Source: Vreelandella populi | GTDB taxonomy: Bacteria; Pseudomonadota; Gammaproteobacteria; Pseudomonadales; Halomonadaceae | Assembly: GCF_003989825.1 (NCBI RefSeq) | Contig: NZ_RZHE01000006.1 | Span: forward strand, 310,001 to 374,000 | DNA length: 64,000 bases | Reading direction: 5' to 3' | Shown: piece by piece, positions 44,076 to 54,351 of the stretch | Layout of the letters: each line of letters begins with the position of its first letter | How positions within the stretch are numbered: position 1 is the stretch's first letter | Translations under genes and position numbers: made by a program | Notes under the pieces: generated by a model | The model's input: only the letters and a program-made list of their open reading frames with translations | What the model was told of the DNA's origin: nothing | Database searches by the model: none

Positions 44076-46157
44076 ATGTCGCCGTTTGTTCACACGTATT
44101 TAATGCCCAACGCCACGGCGGTCAAATTTGCCATCAAGACTACCCTGGCGATGATGCTCGCGCTCTACGTCGCGCTTTTTTTTGATCTGGAGCGCCCTTA
44201 CTGGGCGCTGATGTCGGCAGCGTTTCTCCAGATCCGTCCGATGAGCGGCATGGTGATTGAAAAAGGCATCTGCCAGCTGGGTGGCACCTTTATCGGCGCC
44301 GTGGCGGGCATCATTATCATGGCCCTGTTCGCCCAGGCGCGTATACCCGCACTGATTACCCTAACCGGCTGGATCATGCTGTGTACCTATGTCGGCTCGC
44401 TGTGGCGTAACAACTACACCTACGGCTGCCTGATGGCCGCGGTGACCGCCATGCTAATTGTGGTCATTTCCAGCGGTAGCACGCCTGCGGGGATTTTCGA
44501 TATCGCAGTGGCTCGCCTTTCTGAACTGGGACTGGGTGCGGTCTGCGCAATGCTGGTCAGCTCGCTGCTATGGCCATCCCACGTGGGAACGCACCTGGCG
44601 ACCCAAGCAGACAGCGTAATCAACGAAGCCTTCGAGCATGCCGCCCTGCGCCTAGAGGCCAGCGACGACATCCCAGCGATGCAGAAAGCCCTGCGCGGCA
44701 GTTTAGGGCCGTTAACTCTACTCGAATCCGACAGCCAGGCTGCCCGCTTTGAAGGCCCGGTAGGCCCAGGCCGAGTGCGCGCGACCCACGTACTAACCCG
44801 ACGCACGCTGCGCTTTTTGGCCAATCTGCAAGCACTCCATCAACTGATGCACGACCATGCCGACCGGCTTGATCCGCAAAGCCTTGAGCTTGCCTGTCAG
44901 GTTGCTCGGGGCTTTCGTGATGCCGAGCACGACAAAGGCGTTGCTGAAGCCAGAAAAACGCTTCAGGCGCTACGTCATCTGGTGCATGAAAATAACGAGG
45001 AAACCACTTTGGCACCGTTGGACCGTCGCCTGCGCCTGGGGCTACGCGAATCCATTGGCCACGCCATGGTGATGCTTGACGCCCGCGAAGCCATCGCCTC
45101 CCCCGGGCGCTATCAATTGCGCTCATCGCCGCTGGCTTGGCATCGCGACCACTTGGCGGCGAGTATCAATGCGGTACGCTCCGGGCTGGTGTTCTCGCTG
45201 CTCGCGGTTTTCTGGATTGTTACCGCTTGGCAGAGTGCCATGATCGCCATGATGCTGGGCACCCTGTTTTCGGCCTTTTTTGCCAGCCGCGACAATCCTG
45301 TCATGATCACCATGATGTTTTACAAAGGCATGCTGGCGGCCATTCCCAGCGCCTTTCTGTTCGGCCATGTGCTGCTCTCTCAGGCCAATGGCTTTCCATT
45401 GCTGGCCCTTATTTTCGGCACGCCGCTATTTTTAGGCCTGTTAGGTGCAACCAACCCAGCCACCATGGGTTACTGTCTGTCCTTCACCATTTTCAATATC
45501 ATGCTCACCATGCCCGGTAACGGTATGGACTTCTCTTTTGATAGTTTCGCCAACCGGGCAATCGCGGTAGTGATCGGCCTGAGCAGCGTGGTGATGGGCT
45601 TTCGCCTGCTGCCAGGGCTGGGGGCTCGGCTTAGGCGGCGCCGCCTGATCAAGGCAATATCCAACGATATTCACGAACTTAGACGGCGCTCCATTCGCGA
45701 TGCCGAAACCCGGTTCAACGGCCATATGGCCGACCGCCTGCTGCATCTGGCTCAGCACGACGACATGCTGCCCGAAGAGCAGCGTCATCTGTTTATTCTT
45801 GGCCTGACCGGGCTTGATTTAGGCACCGCCACGCTGCGGCTGCGCGACCGGCTTGACGATGCGCCGCATCCCCTCATTCGTGAAGCGCATCAAAACGTGC
45901 TGCGTGCCTTAGCTGTCGGCTTTGAAGACAGCGCTACCGGCCAATCGCCGCAAGGCATTCGTGAAGCGGGCAAACAGCTGGAAGACGCCATTGCAACCCA
46001 CGGCGATATACCCGCCGACCGCCGCATGCTGCTGGAAGGCCTGATTGAGCGCCTTGAGCTGGCTCTCGAGCGTCTGGCCCGCATCATGACAGAACACCCC
46101 GACCGCGCGCCTGCTCCACCGCCTCAGGCGCCTGTTCAAGCAGCAAAACCGCACTAG
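44076..46157 (+). CDS. aaeB: FUSC-family (AaeB-like) efflux pump membrane subunit
   Basis: 693 aa with two six-helix membrane blocks, residues about 10-170 and 365-520, separated and followed by cytoplasmic regions, the FUSC/AaeB architecture. LDLERPYWALMSAAFLQIRP-type segment near 40-58 is the conserved N-terminal signature. Known in E. coli: export of p-hydroxybenzoate and related aromatic carboxylates. Only 3 nt after aaeA, so cotranscribed. No LysR AaeR homologue adjoins; regulation not visible. C-terminus is Pro/Ala-rich. Confidence 0.88.
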   Translation: MSPFVHTYLMPNATAVKFAIKTTLAMMLALYVALFFDLERPYWALMSAAFLQIRPMSGMVIEKGICQLGGTFIGAVAGIIIMALFAQARIPALITLTGWIMLCTYVGSLWRNNYTYGCLMAAVTAMLIVVISSGSTPAGIFDIAVARLSELGLGAVCAMLVSSLLWPSHVGTHLATQADSVINEAFEHAALRLEASDDIPAMQKALRGSLGPLTLLESDSQAARFEGPVGPGRVRATHVLTRRTLRFLANLQALHQLMHDHADRLDPQSLELACQVARGFRDAEHDKGVAEARKTLQALRHLVHENNEETTLAPLDRRLRLGLRESIGHAMVMLDAREAIASPGRYQLRSSPLAWHRDHLAASINAVRSGLVFSLLAVFWIVTAWQSAMIAMMLGTLFSAFFASRDNPVMITMMFYKGMLAAIPSAFLFGHVLLSQANGFPLLALIFGTPLFLGLLGATNPATMGYCLSFTIFNIMLTMPGNGMDFSFDSFANRAIAVVIGLSSVVMGFRLLPGLGARLRRRRLIKAISNDIHELRRRSIRDAETRFNGHMADRLLHLAQHDDMLPEEQRHLFILGLTGLDLGTATLRLRDRLDDAPHPLIREAHQNVLRALAVGFEDSATGQSPQGIREAGKQLEDAIATHGDIPADRRMLLEGLIERLELALERLARIMTEHPDRAPAPPPQAPVQAAKPH

Positions 46158-46182
46158 GGCGGTTCAGCCACGGAGAGTCAAC

Positions 46183-47316
46183 ATGCCTAACCGAAGGATC
46201 TGGCTCGCAGTAGCCGCCATGTTCTTTCTCAATGGCGGGCTGTTCGGTACCTGGGCTTCACGCATTCCTACGGTGGCGTTACAGCACGACCTGGATGGGG
46301 CGCGGCTCGGCCTGCTGCTGCTCGTGCTGGCCGCTGGCGCTCTGATCTCGTTTCCGTTGGCGGGCAGAGCTTCGGATACTCTCGGCGCTGCGCGAGCGAC
46401 ACTCGCGATTGCGGCCGCCTATACCCTTGCTCTAGTGTTGATTGCTTGCGCGTTCAACCTCTGGATGACGGCGGCGGCGCTGTTTCTCTTTGGTGCCGGC
46501 CATGGTGCCATGGACGTCACCATGAACAGTTGGGCGGGCGAGGCGGAGCGCTTCATCGACAAGCCGGTCATGGCATCGTTTCATGCCATGTGGAGCCTGG
46601 GCGCGGGCGTCGGCGCCGCAGCAGGCTATATGGCAGTCAGCCTGGAACTGTCGCTGCTTGCCCACTTTTTACTTATCGGCATTGTGATGTACGTGAGCAT
46701 GACTTGGCTCGGGAGTATCGGCTGGCAATCTGAAACGCGGCCACGTCAGGCGGGTGCAAAACGCTTCCCCCTACCCCATGGCGCTCTACTCTGGGTCGGG
46801 ATTATTGCCTTGTGTGCCTCACTCGGTGAAGGTGCCATTGCCGATTGGAGCGCGCTGTTTCTGGTCACCGTTACCTCGGCGACCACGGCTCAAGGGGCGA
46901 TAGGGTACGCCGTATTCTCGTTAGCCATGGTCATCATGCGTTTGATCGGCGGTAGCGTGATTTCCCGGCTAGGCCCGACAAACGCCGCACGCTTTGCCGG
47001 GTGCTCGGCCACCATTGGCGTGCTTCTCGCCGTCATTCCCGCTACCTTCATGGCAACACTGCTTGGCTTCTTCTTCCTGGGTATCGGCTACGCGCTCATC
47101 ATGCCACTGGCATTTTCCCGCGCGGCCAATGACCCCGACACACCGCCCGGTGTTGCCATCGCAAGCGTAGCGACGCTGGGCTATGGCGGCATGCTGCTCG
47201 GGCCGCCGTTGATCGGCTTTACCGCGCACTTTGTTACGCTGCACTATGCCTTCGCGATACTTGGCCTGCTGGCACTGTGCATCGTGTTCATTGCCTCATC
47301 ACTCGAGCGCTTCTAG
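46183..47316 (+). CDS. MFS transporter (YbjJ-like)
   Basis: 377 aa with 12 membrane helices. FFLNGGLFGTWASRIPTVA and FGAGHGAMDVTMNSWAGEAER followed by KPVMASFHAMWSLGAGVGAA are typical of the YbjJ/FucP-like MFS subfamily. Begins 26 nt after aaeB on the same strand and may be part of that operon, though the substrate relation is unknown. Ends 48 nt before convergent mdaB. Confidence 0.85.
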   Translation: MPNRRIWLAVAAMFFLNGGLFGTWASRIPTVALQHDLDGARLGLLLLVLAAGALISFPLAGRASDTLGAARATLAIAAAYTLALVLIACAFNLWMTAAALFLFGAGHGAMDVTMNSWAGEAERFIDKPVMASFHAMWSLGAGVGAAAGYMAVSLELSLLAHFLLIGIVMYVSMTWLGSIGWQSETRPRQAGAKRFPLPHGALLWVGIIALCASLGEGAIADWSALFLVTVTSATTAQGAIGYAVFSLAMVIMRLIGGSVISRLGPTNAARFAGCSATIGVLLAVIPATFMATLLGFFFLGIGYALIMPLAFSRAANDPDTPPGVAIASVATLGYGGMLLGPPLIGFTAHFVTLHYAFAILGLLALCIVFIASSLERF

Positions 47317-47363
47317 CGCCTGTTCAGCCAGCGCTGGTTTCAGCTAAGCCACGGGCAAATCGT

Positions 47364-47942
47364 TTAGCCGAACAGGCGCGTCAGGTGCTGGGCGTAAGCG
47401 GCCATATCGCGCTCGACGTCCGGTGCCTTGATCACGTCGTTGGCAATAAACGTGGGCATCGCATCCAGGCCAACAAATTCCTGAGATTTGTGGAACGGGA
47501 AGTAAACGCCATCGACACCGCGTCCTTCAAAGAAGTTATCCGCTTCATCGAAGGCGGCCAGCGGCGCATTCCAGGTGAGCGAAAGCATATAGCGCCGCCC
47601 TTGCAGCAAGCCACCGCTGCCGTACTGCTTGGTAGGGTCCTGGCGTGAGCGGCCGTCGCTGGCGTAGAGTGAACCGTGCCCGACGGTGAAGACTTCATCA
47701 ATGTAGCGTTTAACGGTCCAGGGCGCGCCCATCCACCAGCCCGGCATTTGATAGACGATGGTGTCTGCCCAGAGGAATTTTTCCACCTCGGCTTCTACCT
47801 TGTAACCCTGCTCAATCACCGTTTCACGAACCTCATGACCCTGCTCGGCTAATGTACGCCTCGCGACATCATGCAGGGTATTGTTGAGCTCACCGCCAGA
47901 ATGGGCGAACGGCTTGCCGCCATTGATTAACAGAATCTTCAT
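47364..47942 (-). CDS. mdaB: NADPH:quinone oxidoreductase MdaB
   Basis: 192 aa flavoprotein. KILLINGGKPFAHSGGELNN, YQMPGWWMGAPWTVKRYIDE, and LYASDGRSRQDPTKQYGSGG are nearly the E. coli MdaB sequence, as is LSLTWNAPLAAFDE. Reaction: two-electron reduction of quinones by NADPH, avoiding semiquinones. Regulated, by inference, by the divergent LysR gene 187 nt upstream; such pairs are common for quinone reductases. Role: defence against redox-cycling quinones. Confidence 0.93.
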   Translation of the reverse strand: MKILLINGGKPFAHSGGELNNTLHDVARRTLAEQGHEVRETVIEQGYKVEAEVEKFLWADTIVYQMPGWWMGAPWTVKRYIDEVFTVGHGSLYASDGRSRQDPTKQYGSGGLLQGRRYMLSLTWNAPLAAFDEADNFFEGRGVDGVYFPFHKSQEFVGLDAMPTFIANDVIKAPDVERDMAAYAQHLTRLFG

Positions 47943-48129
47943 TGTTAAAAACCTCTTACTGAATAGATGACCTTACCTGTCGATGGGCAATAGCCCTACC
48001 GGTATGGCTTGAATGTTGCCTATTATGGAATGGGCACAGAGATGGAAAAACCCGTCCTCTGGCAAGAGACTTTTGATATAAAATCAACAAACGTGTTTTA
48101 ACCCAATAGGCGCGAGCCACCATTCCATT

Positions 48130-49032
48130 ATGAAAACTACCCTTGAAGAGCAGCAGGCATTTATCACCGTGGTGGACAGCGGCTCGATCACTGGCGCCGC
48201 CGAACGGTTGGGTATTACGGTTTCAGGCGTCAGCCGGGCGCTTAATCGTCTGGAACGCAAGCTTGGCGCTACTCTACTGCGCCGAACCACACGACGCCTG
48301 GAACTCACTGAAGAGGGAGAAACATTTTTAGACCACTGCCGGCGCATTTTGACCGCCGTAGAGGCCGCGGAAGAGTCGGTTCAGGATCACCACGGCCAGC
48401 CTCAAGGGCGGCTGCGAGTGAACGCCGCGCCCAGTTTCATGCAGTTTGTTATTGTGCCGGTACTCGGTGAGTTTCGCGCCCGCTACCCAGGCATAACGCT
48501 GCAGCTGGATACCCACGACCGTTTTGTAGATCTGCTGGAACAGCGTGTGGACCTCGCCATTCGTATTGGGGAGCTTAACGACTCATCGCTGCATGCACGG
48601 CGCCTGGGCCATAGCCCGCTTCGCCTCTTGGCAAGCCCCGCTTACCTTGAGCATACGGGCACTCCACAAAGCATTGAAGACCTTGAGCACCACAGCCTGC
48701 TCGGCTTCAGCCAGCTTGACCACCTTAACCGCTGGCCGTTGCGTCGTGCCGATGGTGAGTACTTACGCATTACGCCCACCCTCTCCGCCTCCAGTGGCAG
48801 CACGCTGATTGAGCTAGCACTTCAAGGCGAAGGGATTGTCTGCCTGGCCGACTTCATGACCATCAAGCCCCGCAAGGCCGGTACTTTGGTCGATGTGCTG
48901 CCCAGCCATACCGAAATTCAGATGCAGGCCGTCAATGCCGTCTACTACCGCCAGGCCACCCTATCCCAGCGCGCCCGGCTATTTATGGATTTTCTGGCCG
49001 AACGCTTGCCGGGGGAATATTTGCAGGGTTAA
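48130..49032 (+). CDS. LysR-family regulator, divergent from mdaB
   Basis: 300 aa. HTH: LEEQQAFITVVDSGSITGAA then ERLGITVSGVSRALNRLERK (about 4-43), followed by GxLRVNAAPSFM and the usual two-lobe effector domain (LSQTEIQ-type DVLPSHTEIQMQAVNAVYYR close to the C-terminus) of the CrgA/YafC subgroup. Likely activates or represses mdaB in response to quinone or electrophile stress (inference from position). Confidence 0.9.
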   Translation: MKTTLEEQQAFITVVDSGSITGAAERLGITVSGVSRALNRLERKLGATLLRRTTRRLELTEEGETFLDHCRRILTAVEAAEESVQDHHGQPQGRLRVNAAPSFMQFVIVPVLGEFRARYPGITLQLDTHDRFVDLLEQRVDLAIRIGELNDSSLHARRLGHSPLRLLASPAYLEHTGTPQSIEDLEHHSLLGFSQLDHLNRWPLRRADGEYLRITPTLSASSGSTLIELALQGEGIVCLADFMTIKPRKAGTLVDVLPSHTEIQMQAVNAVYYRQATLSQRARLFMDFLAERLPGEYLQG

Positions 49033-49090
49033 AACTGTAAGTAGTGAATGGAATATCCAGTCATTCTGAACCTGGCGCTCAATATTACCT

Positions 49091-49843
49091 TTAAGAACTA
49101 TGCTTATTTTGCAGTGCATCGCTAAACGCGGCAGCTAGAATTCCCGTGGGCATGGCAATAATACCGATGCCTGCCACCGCGGTTATACCTGCAAAAAACT
49201 TACCCAGAGCGGTGATGGGCGTGACATCGCCATAGCCCACTGTGGTCAGGGTAGCGATGCTCCACCATAGCGCACGCGGTACGCTGCCAAAGGCTTCCGG
49301 CTGGGCGGCGGCCTCTACCACGTAAAGACAGCAGGATGAAAACAGCAGTAATAGCCCGGCCACTCCGGCACTTAGCAATAGCTCATGGGTGCGCGATTTA
49401 AGGGCGCTCGCCAGGGCCGACCACGCCTGACTAAACCGACCCAATCGCGCCAGGCGCAATATGCGCGCCAAACGCAGAAGCCGCAGTAGAAAAGCATTGT
49501 TATGGGACATAAAGCCCAGAAAGAAAGGCAGAATGGCGAGCAAATCCACCAGCGCCCAAAACGAGAAGATATAGCGAATACGCCCTGTGACACCGCGATA
49601 ACGCGGGTCTTCACCTATCGCATATAGCCGCAGCAGATACTCAAGCGTAAACACACCGATAAATATGGCCTCCAGCGCTGTAAATAGCCCTGGCGCCATT
49701 GCCCGAAGTGTCGGCTCGGTTTCCAGTATGGCGGTAAGAGAAGCAAGCAGAATTAACACACAAATAAGCTGGTTGAGCTTCGACAACCCCTTCTCATGCC
49801 AAGCTTCAGGTGCTAACTGGTGATAGAGTTCGGCTTTATTCAT
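49091..49843 (-). CDS. Voltage-gated-type potassium channel protein (6TM)
   Basis: 250 aa with S1-S6. S4 carries repeated Arg: LLRLLRLARILRLARLGRF (about 119-137), and the pore loop has the selectivity filter TLTTVGYGDVTPI (about 196-208). The length equals the transmembrane core of Kv/KvAP channels and lacks a cytoplasmic RCK or cNMP domain. Known role: K+ conduction gated by membrane potential. Relevant to K+ handling in a halophile. Appears monocistronic. Confidence 0.9.
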   Translation of the reverse strand: MNKAELYHQLAPEAWHEKGLSKLNQLICVLILLASLTAILETEPTLRAMAPGLFTALEAIFIGVFTLEYLLRLYAIGEDPRYRGVTGRIRYIFSFWALVDLLAILPFFLGFMSHNNAFLLRLLRLARILRLARLGRFSQAWSALASALKSRTHELLLSAGVAGLLLLFSSCCLYVVEAAAQPEAFGSVPRALWWSIATLTTVGYGDVTPITALGKFFAGITAVAGIGIIAMPTGILAAAFSDALQNKHSS

Positions 49844-50128
49844 GCCCTCGCTCCAGCGGGCGCTGGTTGACGCAAATCAATCGTACGTACTGCCACAGTG
49901 GCATAAATATTCAGGCGTTTATTTCCTTGGGCGTCTCAGGCTTTATGCCTTTAATGGTTATAACCACTTCATTATTAACTAAACCCAAGTAAACCCGAAG
50001 GCACAATCGATTGTAATAAAAAAGGTTTGGCACCATATAGATGATTATCAATGCGTTACGGATGCCTTTAACGCAAAGCTCCAGCTTAGGCCGGGGGCTT
50101 GAAAACACCTGAGCTTACAGCGCCAAGC

Positions 50129-51682
<1,554 letters not shown>

Positions 51683-51695
51683 TCAACAGGCTGAC

Positions 51696-51970
51696 TTAAT
51701 AAACATAGGCGGCAAGCCCGGCAAGGATGCTGCCAATAGCGGGCCCCAGGACCGGCACCCAGGCGTAGGACCAGTTGCTCGTCCCTTTATGCTTAATGGG
51801 AAGTAGCGCGTGGCGCAAAAAATCGCTAGCCCCCAATCAAAGAAGATAACGATGCCATCGCTACTGTTACCGTTGGTTTTATTCAATAGCACGTTAGCTA
51901 CCACCCCGCACCCCAACAGCGTTAATACGGCCGTCCCGGCTATTTCGTGTAGAAAAATTGTTTCAAGCAT
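51696..51970 (-). pseudogene. glpF: glpF (glycerol facilitator) with large internal deletion and frameshift
   Basis: From ATG 51970 the first ~47 codons give the start of a MIP channel (LHEIAGTAVLTLLGCGVVAN, then WGLA). Around 51820-51830 the sequence jumps; the frame continues into nonsense, but in a second frame the last ~43 codons read [21 protein letters not shown] and [16 protein letters not shown], the C-terminal end of GlpF, with stop at 51696. A normal GlpF is about 280 aa, so about 190 codons, including both NPA motifs, are missing. Directly visible; not functional as a channel. glpK lies 61 nt downstream. Confidence 0.85.
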
Positions 51971-52430
51971 TGCCACTCAGCTGCCCCGTTTGGCCGACTC
52001 GTCACTCTTTGAAGCAGCCGGATGTTCTTTTTTGAAAATATCGTTTTCTTTTTTGGCATCCTATAGTGAGTATTTAAAAACACAATATTAAAAAACGAAA
52101 ACTTTCCAAAAAACAATATAATCATATTATTTTTCAATAATTTAACTAAAAACTAGACATTAGTTTAAGCATGTTTATTAACTAAAAAACCACTAACCCA
52201 ATCACACAAAGCCCAAAAATTGTCAACTAACGAACATTTCATTTTACTGCCGTGAACAGGCTCTCCTTCTTTAACGTATATTTTATTAATGCAAAAGCTC
52301 AGTAATTATTGGGTTAGCAAAACGTGACCTATACTCAGGTTGGCAGCGATTGAGCTTGCTACCCTAAGCCCGTATCAAAAGCGGGCCTGACCGCGTTTTT
52401 TTGGGGTCACTTATCAAGGAGGAACGTACT
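51971..52430. other. AT-rich intergenic region upstream of glp genes and DUF2231
   Basis: Positions about 52020-52330 are markedly AT-rich compared with the window, with many A/T runs and no gene. It presumably holds the glpFK promoter and the DUF2231 gene promoter. No GlpR-like operator could be fixed with confidence. Confidence 0.5.
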
Positions 52431-52859
52431 ATGTCGAGGTCTGCACCGACGACCTATTTAAGCGGTATCCACCCGCTTCATGCCCTATTGCTTGCGAGCA
52501 CTTTTCCACTTTTTCTTGGCGCTACGCTAAGCGATTACGCGTACTCGCAAAACTTCCATATCCAGTGGAGCACGTTTTCTTCCTGGCTAATTGCCGGAGG
52601 GCTTGTTTTCGCAGGCTTGGCTTTTCTATGCGCGATTATCGGCCTCTTTCGTGCCGGCCATCGCCGCGGGCTTGTCTTGGTTTATCCATTGCTCTTGCTG
52701 GTTATCTGGGTACTCGGCTTTATCAATGCGCTAGTTCATGCCCGTGATGCCTGGGCCATGATGCCCACCGGCCTTATTCTTTCGATCATCGTTACCGTAC
52801 TGTCCGTCGCGGCGATTTGGATCGGTTTTTCTCGGCGCACCGTCGGAGCAACGTCATGA
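52431..52859 (+). CDS. DUF2231 membrane protein
   Basis: 142 aa with four membrane helices. SGIHPLHALLLASTFPLFLG-type start (HP-x-H-x-x-x-x-x-F-P) is the DUF2231 signature; WSTFSSWLIAGGLVFAGLAF and LLLLVIWVLGFINALVHARD follow. AAGGAGG precedes the ATG at 52431. Its stop overlaps the start of the next gene by ATGA, so the two are translationally coupled. DUF2231 proteins sometimes accompany PQQ sugar dehydrogenases; a role in electron transfer from the enzyme to the membrane is inference. Confidence 0.85.
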   Translation: MSRSAPTTYLSGIHPLHALLLASTFPLFLGATLSDYAYSQNFHIQWSTFSSWLIAGGLVFAGLAFLCAIIGLFRAGHRRGLVLVYPLLLLVIWVLGFINALVHARDAWAMMPTGLILSIIVTVLSVAAIWIGFSRRTVGATS

Positions 52860-54262
52860 AACATTTCACACTTCGTTATACAACGCCTTTGGCACTGCTG
52901 CTGGCTGCCAGCGGCGCTAACGCTTTTGATGTAGAGCAGCCCTTCGGCCCTAACCCCACCCTTCCCGAACCGCAGCGCGGGTTGCTGCCAGACATGACGG
53001 TTCCTGAACCCGCCGAATGGGGCGACCGGATGCCTACGGTGCCTGAGGGCTACACCATCACCAGGATTGCTTCTGATCTCAAAGTGCCGCGGCAAACCAT
53101 CATGCTACCCAACGGCGACATTCTGGTGGCCGAAGGCAGCGGCGGTAATGCGCCTGCGTTAAAACCCAAGGACGTGATCGCTGGCTATATCAAGGATCAA
53201 GGCAACACCTCTGTGGAAAGCGGCGACCGCTTGACCCTACTGCGCGATGAAAACGGTGACGGCAACTACGAACAGATGATCTTCGCGGAAGACCTGAACG
53301 CGCCTTACGGGCTGGCCCTGGTAGATGGCAATATCTATGTGGCTAACCAGGATGCGCTGGTGCGCTTTGACTATGAAGAGGGCCAGACAGAAGCCAGCGG
53401 GCCGCCTGAAGTCATTGCGCAGCTACCTTCAGAGATCAATCACCACTGGACCAAGGCGATGACCGCTAGCGCCGATGGTCAATATCTTTACGTGGGTATC
53501 GGCTCTAACAGCAATATCACCGAGCGGGGTATGGAAGCCGAGGTTAATCGCGCCGAAGTGTGGGAAATCGATGCCGAAACGGGTGCTCATCGGCCCTATG
53601 CTACTGGCCTGCGTAACCCCACTGCCTTGGCCATCCATCCGGAAACAGATCAGCTTTGGGCGGTAGTAAATGAACGTGACGAGCTTGGCCCGGACTTGGT
53701 ACCTGACTATCTCACCTCCGTTCAGGAAGGCGGCTTTTATGGCTGGCCCTACAGCTACTGGGGCCAGCATGTCGACCCGCGCGTTAAGCCGGAAGACCCC
53801 GAAAAGGTGGCATCCGCCATTGCGCCTGACTATAGCCTGGGCTCCCACGTGGCACCGCTTGGTCTAGCCTTCTCTACTCCAGCCATGGGCGAAGAATACG
53901 CCGAGGGCGTTTTTGTGGGTGAGCATGGAAGCTGGAACCGTGCCGATCCGGTTGGCTACAAGGTAAGCTTCATCCCCTTTAACAACGGCCAGATCTCTGA
54001 CAGCGACCCGATTGATTTTGCCAGCGGATTTCTTACCGATGACGACCGAGCGCTCGGCCGCCCGGTAGGCGTGACCGTTGACCCAGAAGGCGCGCTGATC
54101 ATCGCCGACGACCTGACCAACGCGATATGGCGGGTAACGCCGGACAACCCACCTGCGCAGCTGGCTCCCGAAGTAGAAGAACCTGAAACAGAAGAGCCTG
54201 AAACAGACGAACCTGAAGCAGACGCGCCCGCCGAAGACACCGACCAGCCATCGGAATCCTGA
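52856..54262 (+). CDS. Soluble PQQ-dependent sugar dehydrogenase (sorbosone dehydrogenase family)
   Basis: 468 aa. Signal peptide (HFTLRYTTPLALLLAASGANA, to about 21). Beta-propeller of the GSDH/L-sorbosone dehydrogenase family (PF07995): IVLPNG-like IMLPNGDILVAEG, DLNAPYGLAL, INHHWTKAMTASADGQYLYVGIGS, YATGLRNPTALAIHPETDQL, GFYGWPYSYWGQ and FVGEHGSWNRADPVGYKV. The C-terminus (about 440-468) is a Glu/Pro/Thr repeat tail. Oxidises aldoses or sugar aldehydes in the periplasm with PQQ; exact substrate unknown. The start at 52856 overlaps the upstream DUF2231 stop; GGAGC precedes it. Confidence 0.85.
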   Translation: MKHFTLRYTTPLALLLAASGANAFDVEQPFGPNPTLPEPQRGLLPDMTVPEPAEWGDRMPTVPEGYTITRIASDLKVPRQTIMLPNGDILVAEGSGGNAPALKPKDVIAGYIKDQGNTSVESGDRLTLLRDENGDGNYEQMIFAEDLNAPYGLALVDGNIYVANQDALVRFDYEEGQTEASGPPEVIAQLPSEINHHWTKAMTASADGQYLYVGIGSNSNITERGMEAEVNRAEVWEIDAETGAHRPYATGLRNPTALAIHPETDQLWAVVNERDELGPDLVPDYLTSVQEGGFYGWPYSYWGQHVDPRVKPEDPEKVASAIAPDYSLGSHVAPLGLAFSTPAMGEEYAEGVFVGEHGSWNRADPVGYKVSFIPFNNGQISDSDPIDFASGFLTDDDRALGRPVGVTVDPEGALIIADDLTNAIWRVTPDNPPAQLAPEVEEPETEEPETDEPEADAPAEDTDQPSES

Positions 54263-54279
54263 TAGGCTGACGGGCAATC

Positions 54280-54314
54280 AAACGCCGGGTGGTCATTCCC
54301 ACCCGGCGTTTTGC
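54280..54314. terminator. Bidirectional terminator between PQQ dehydrogenase and metal permease
   Basis: AAACGCCGGGTGG, TCATT-type loop, CCCACCCGGCGTTTTGC: long GC stem with A-run and T-run, lying between convergent genes. Confidence 0.88.
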
Positions 54315-54351
54315 ATTCTGTTTTAAGTACGATTTCAAATACGATAGCGAC

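Noticed and set aside
44420-45126. Minus-strand open frames inside aaeB (134 and 168 codons)
   Set aside because: Overlap each other and the strongly supported FUSC gene; Arg/Ser-rich composition typical of GC-rich antisense frames.
47316-47379. 10-bp inverted repeat GCGCCTGTTC...GAACAGGCGC between the MFS gene and mdaB
   Set aside because: Loop of 44 nt and one arm inside mdaB coding sequence; no T-tract, so not called a terminator or operator.
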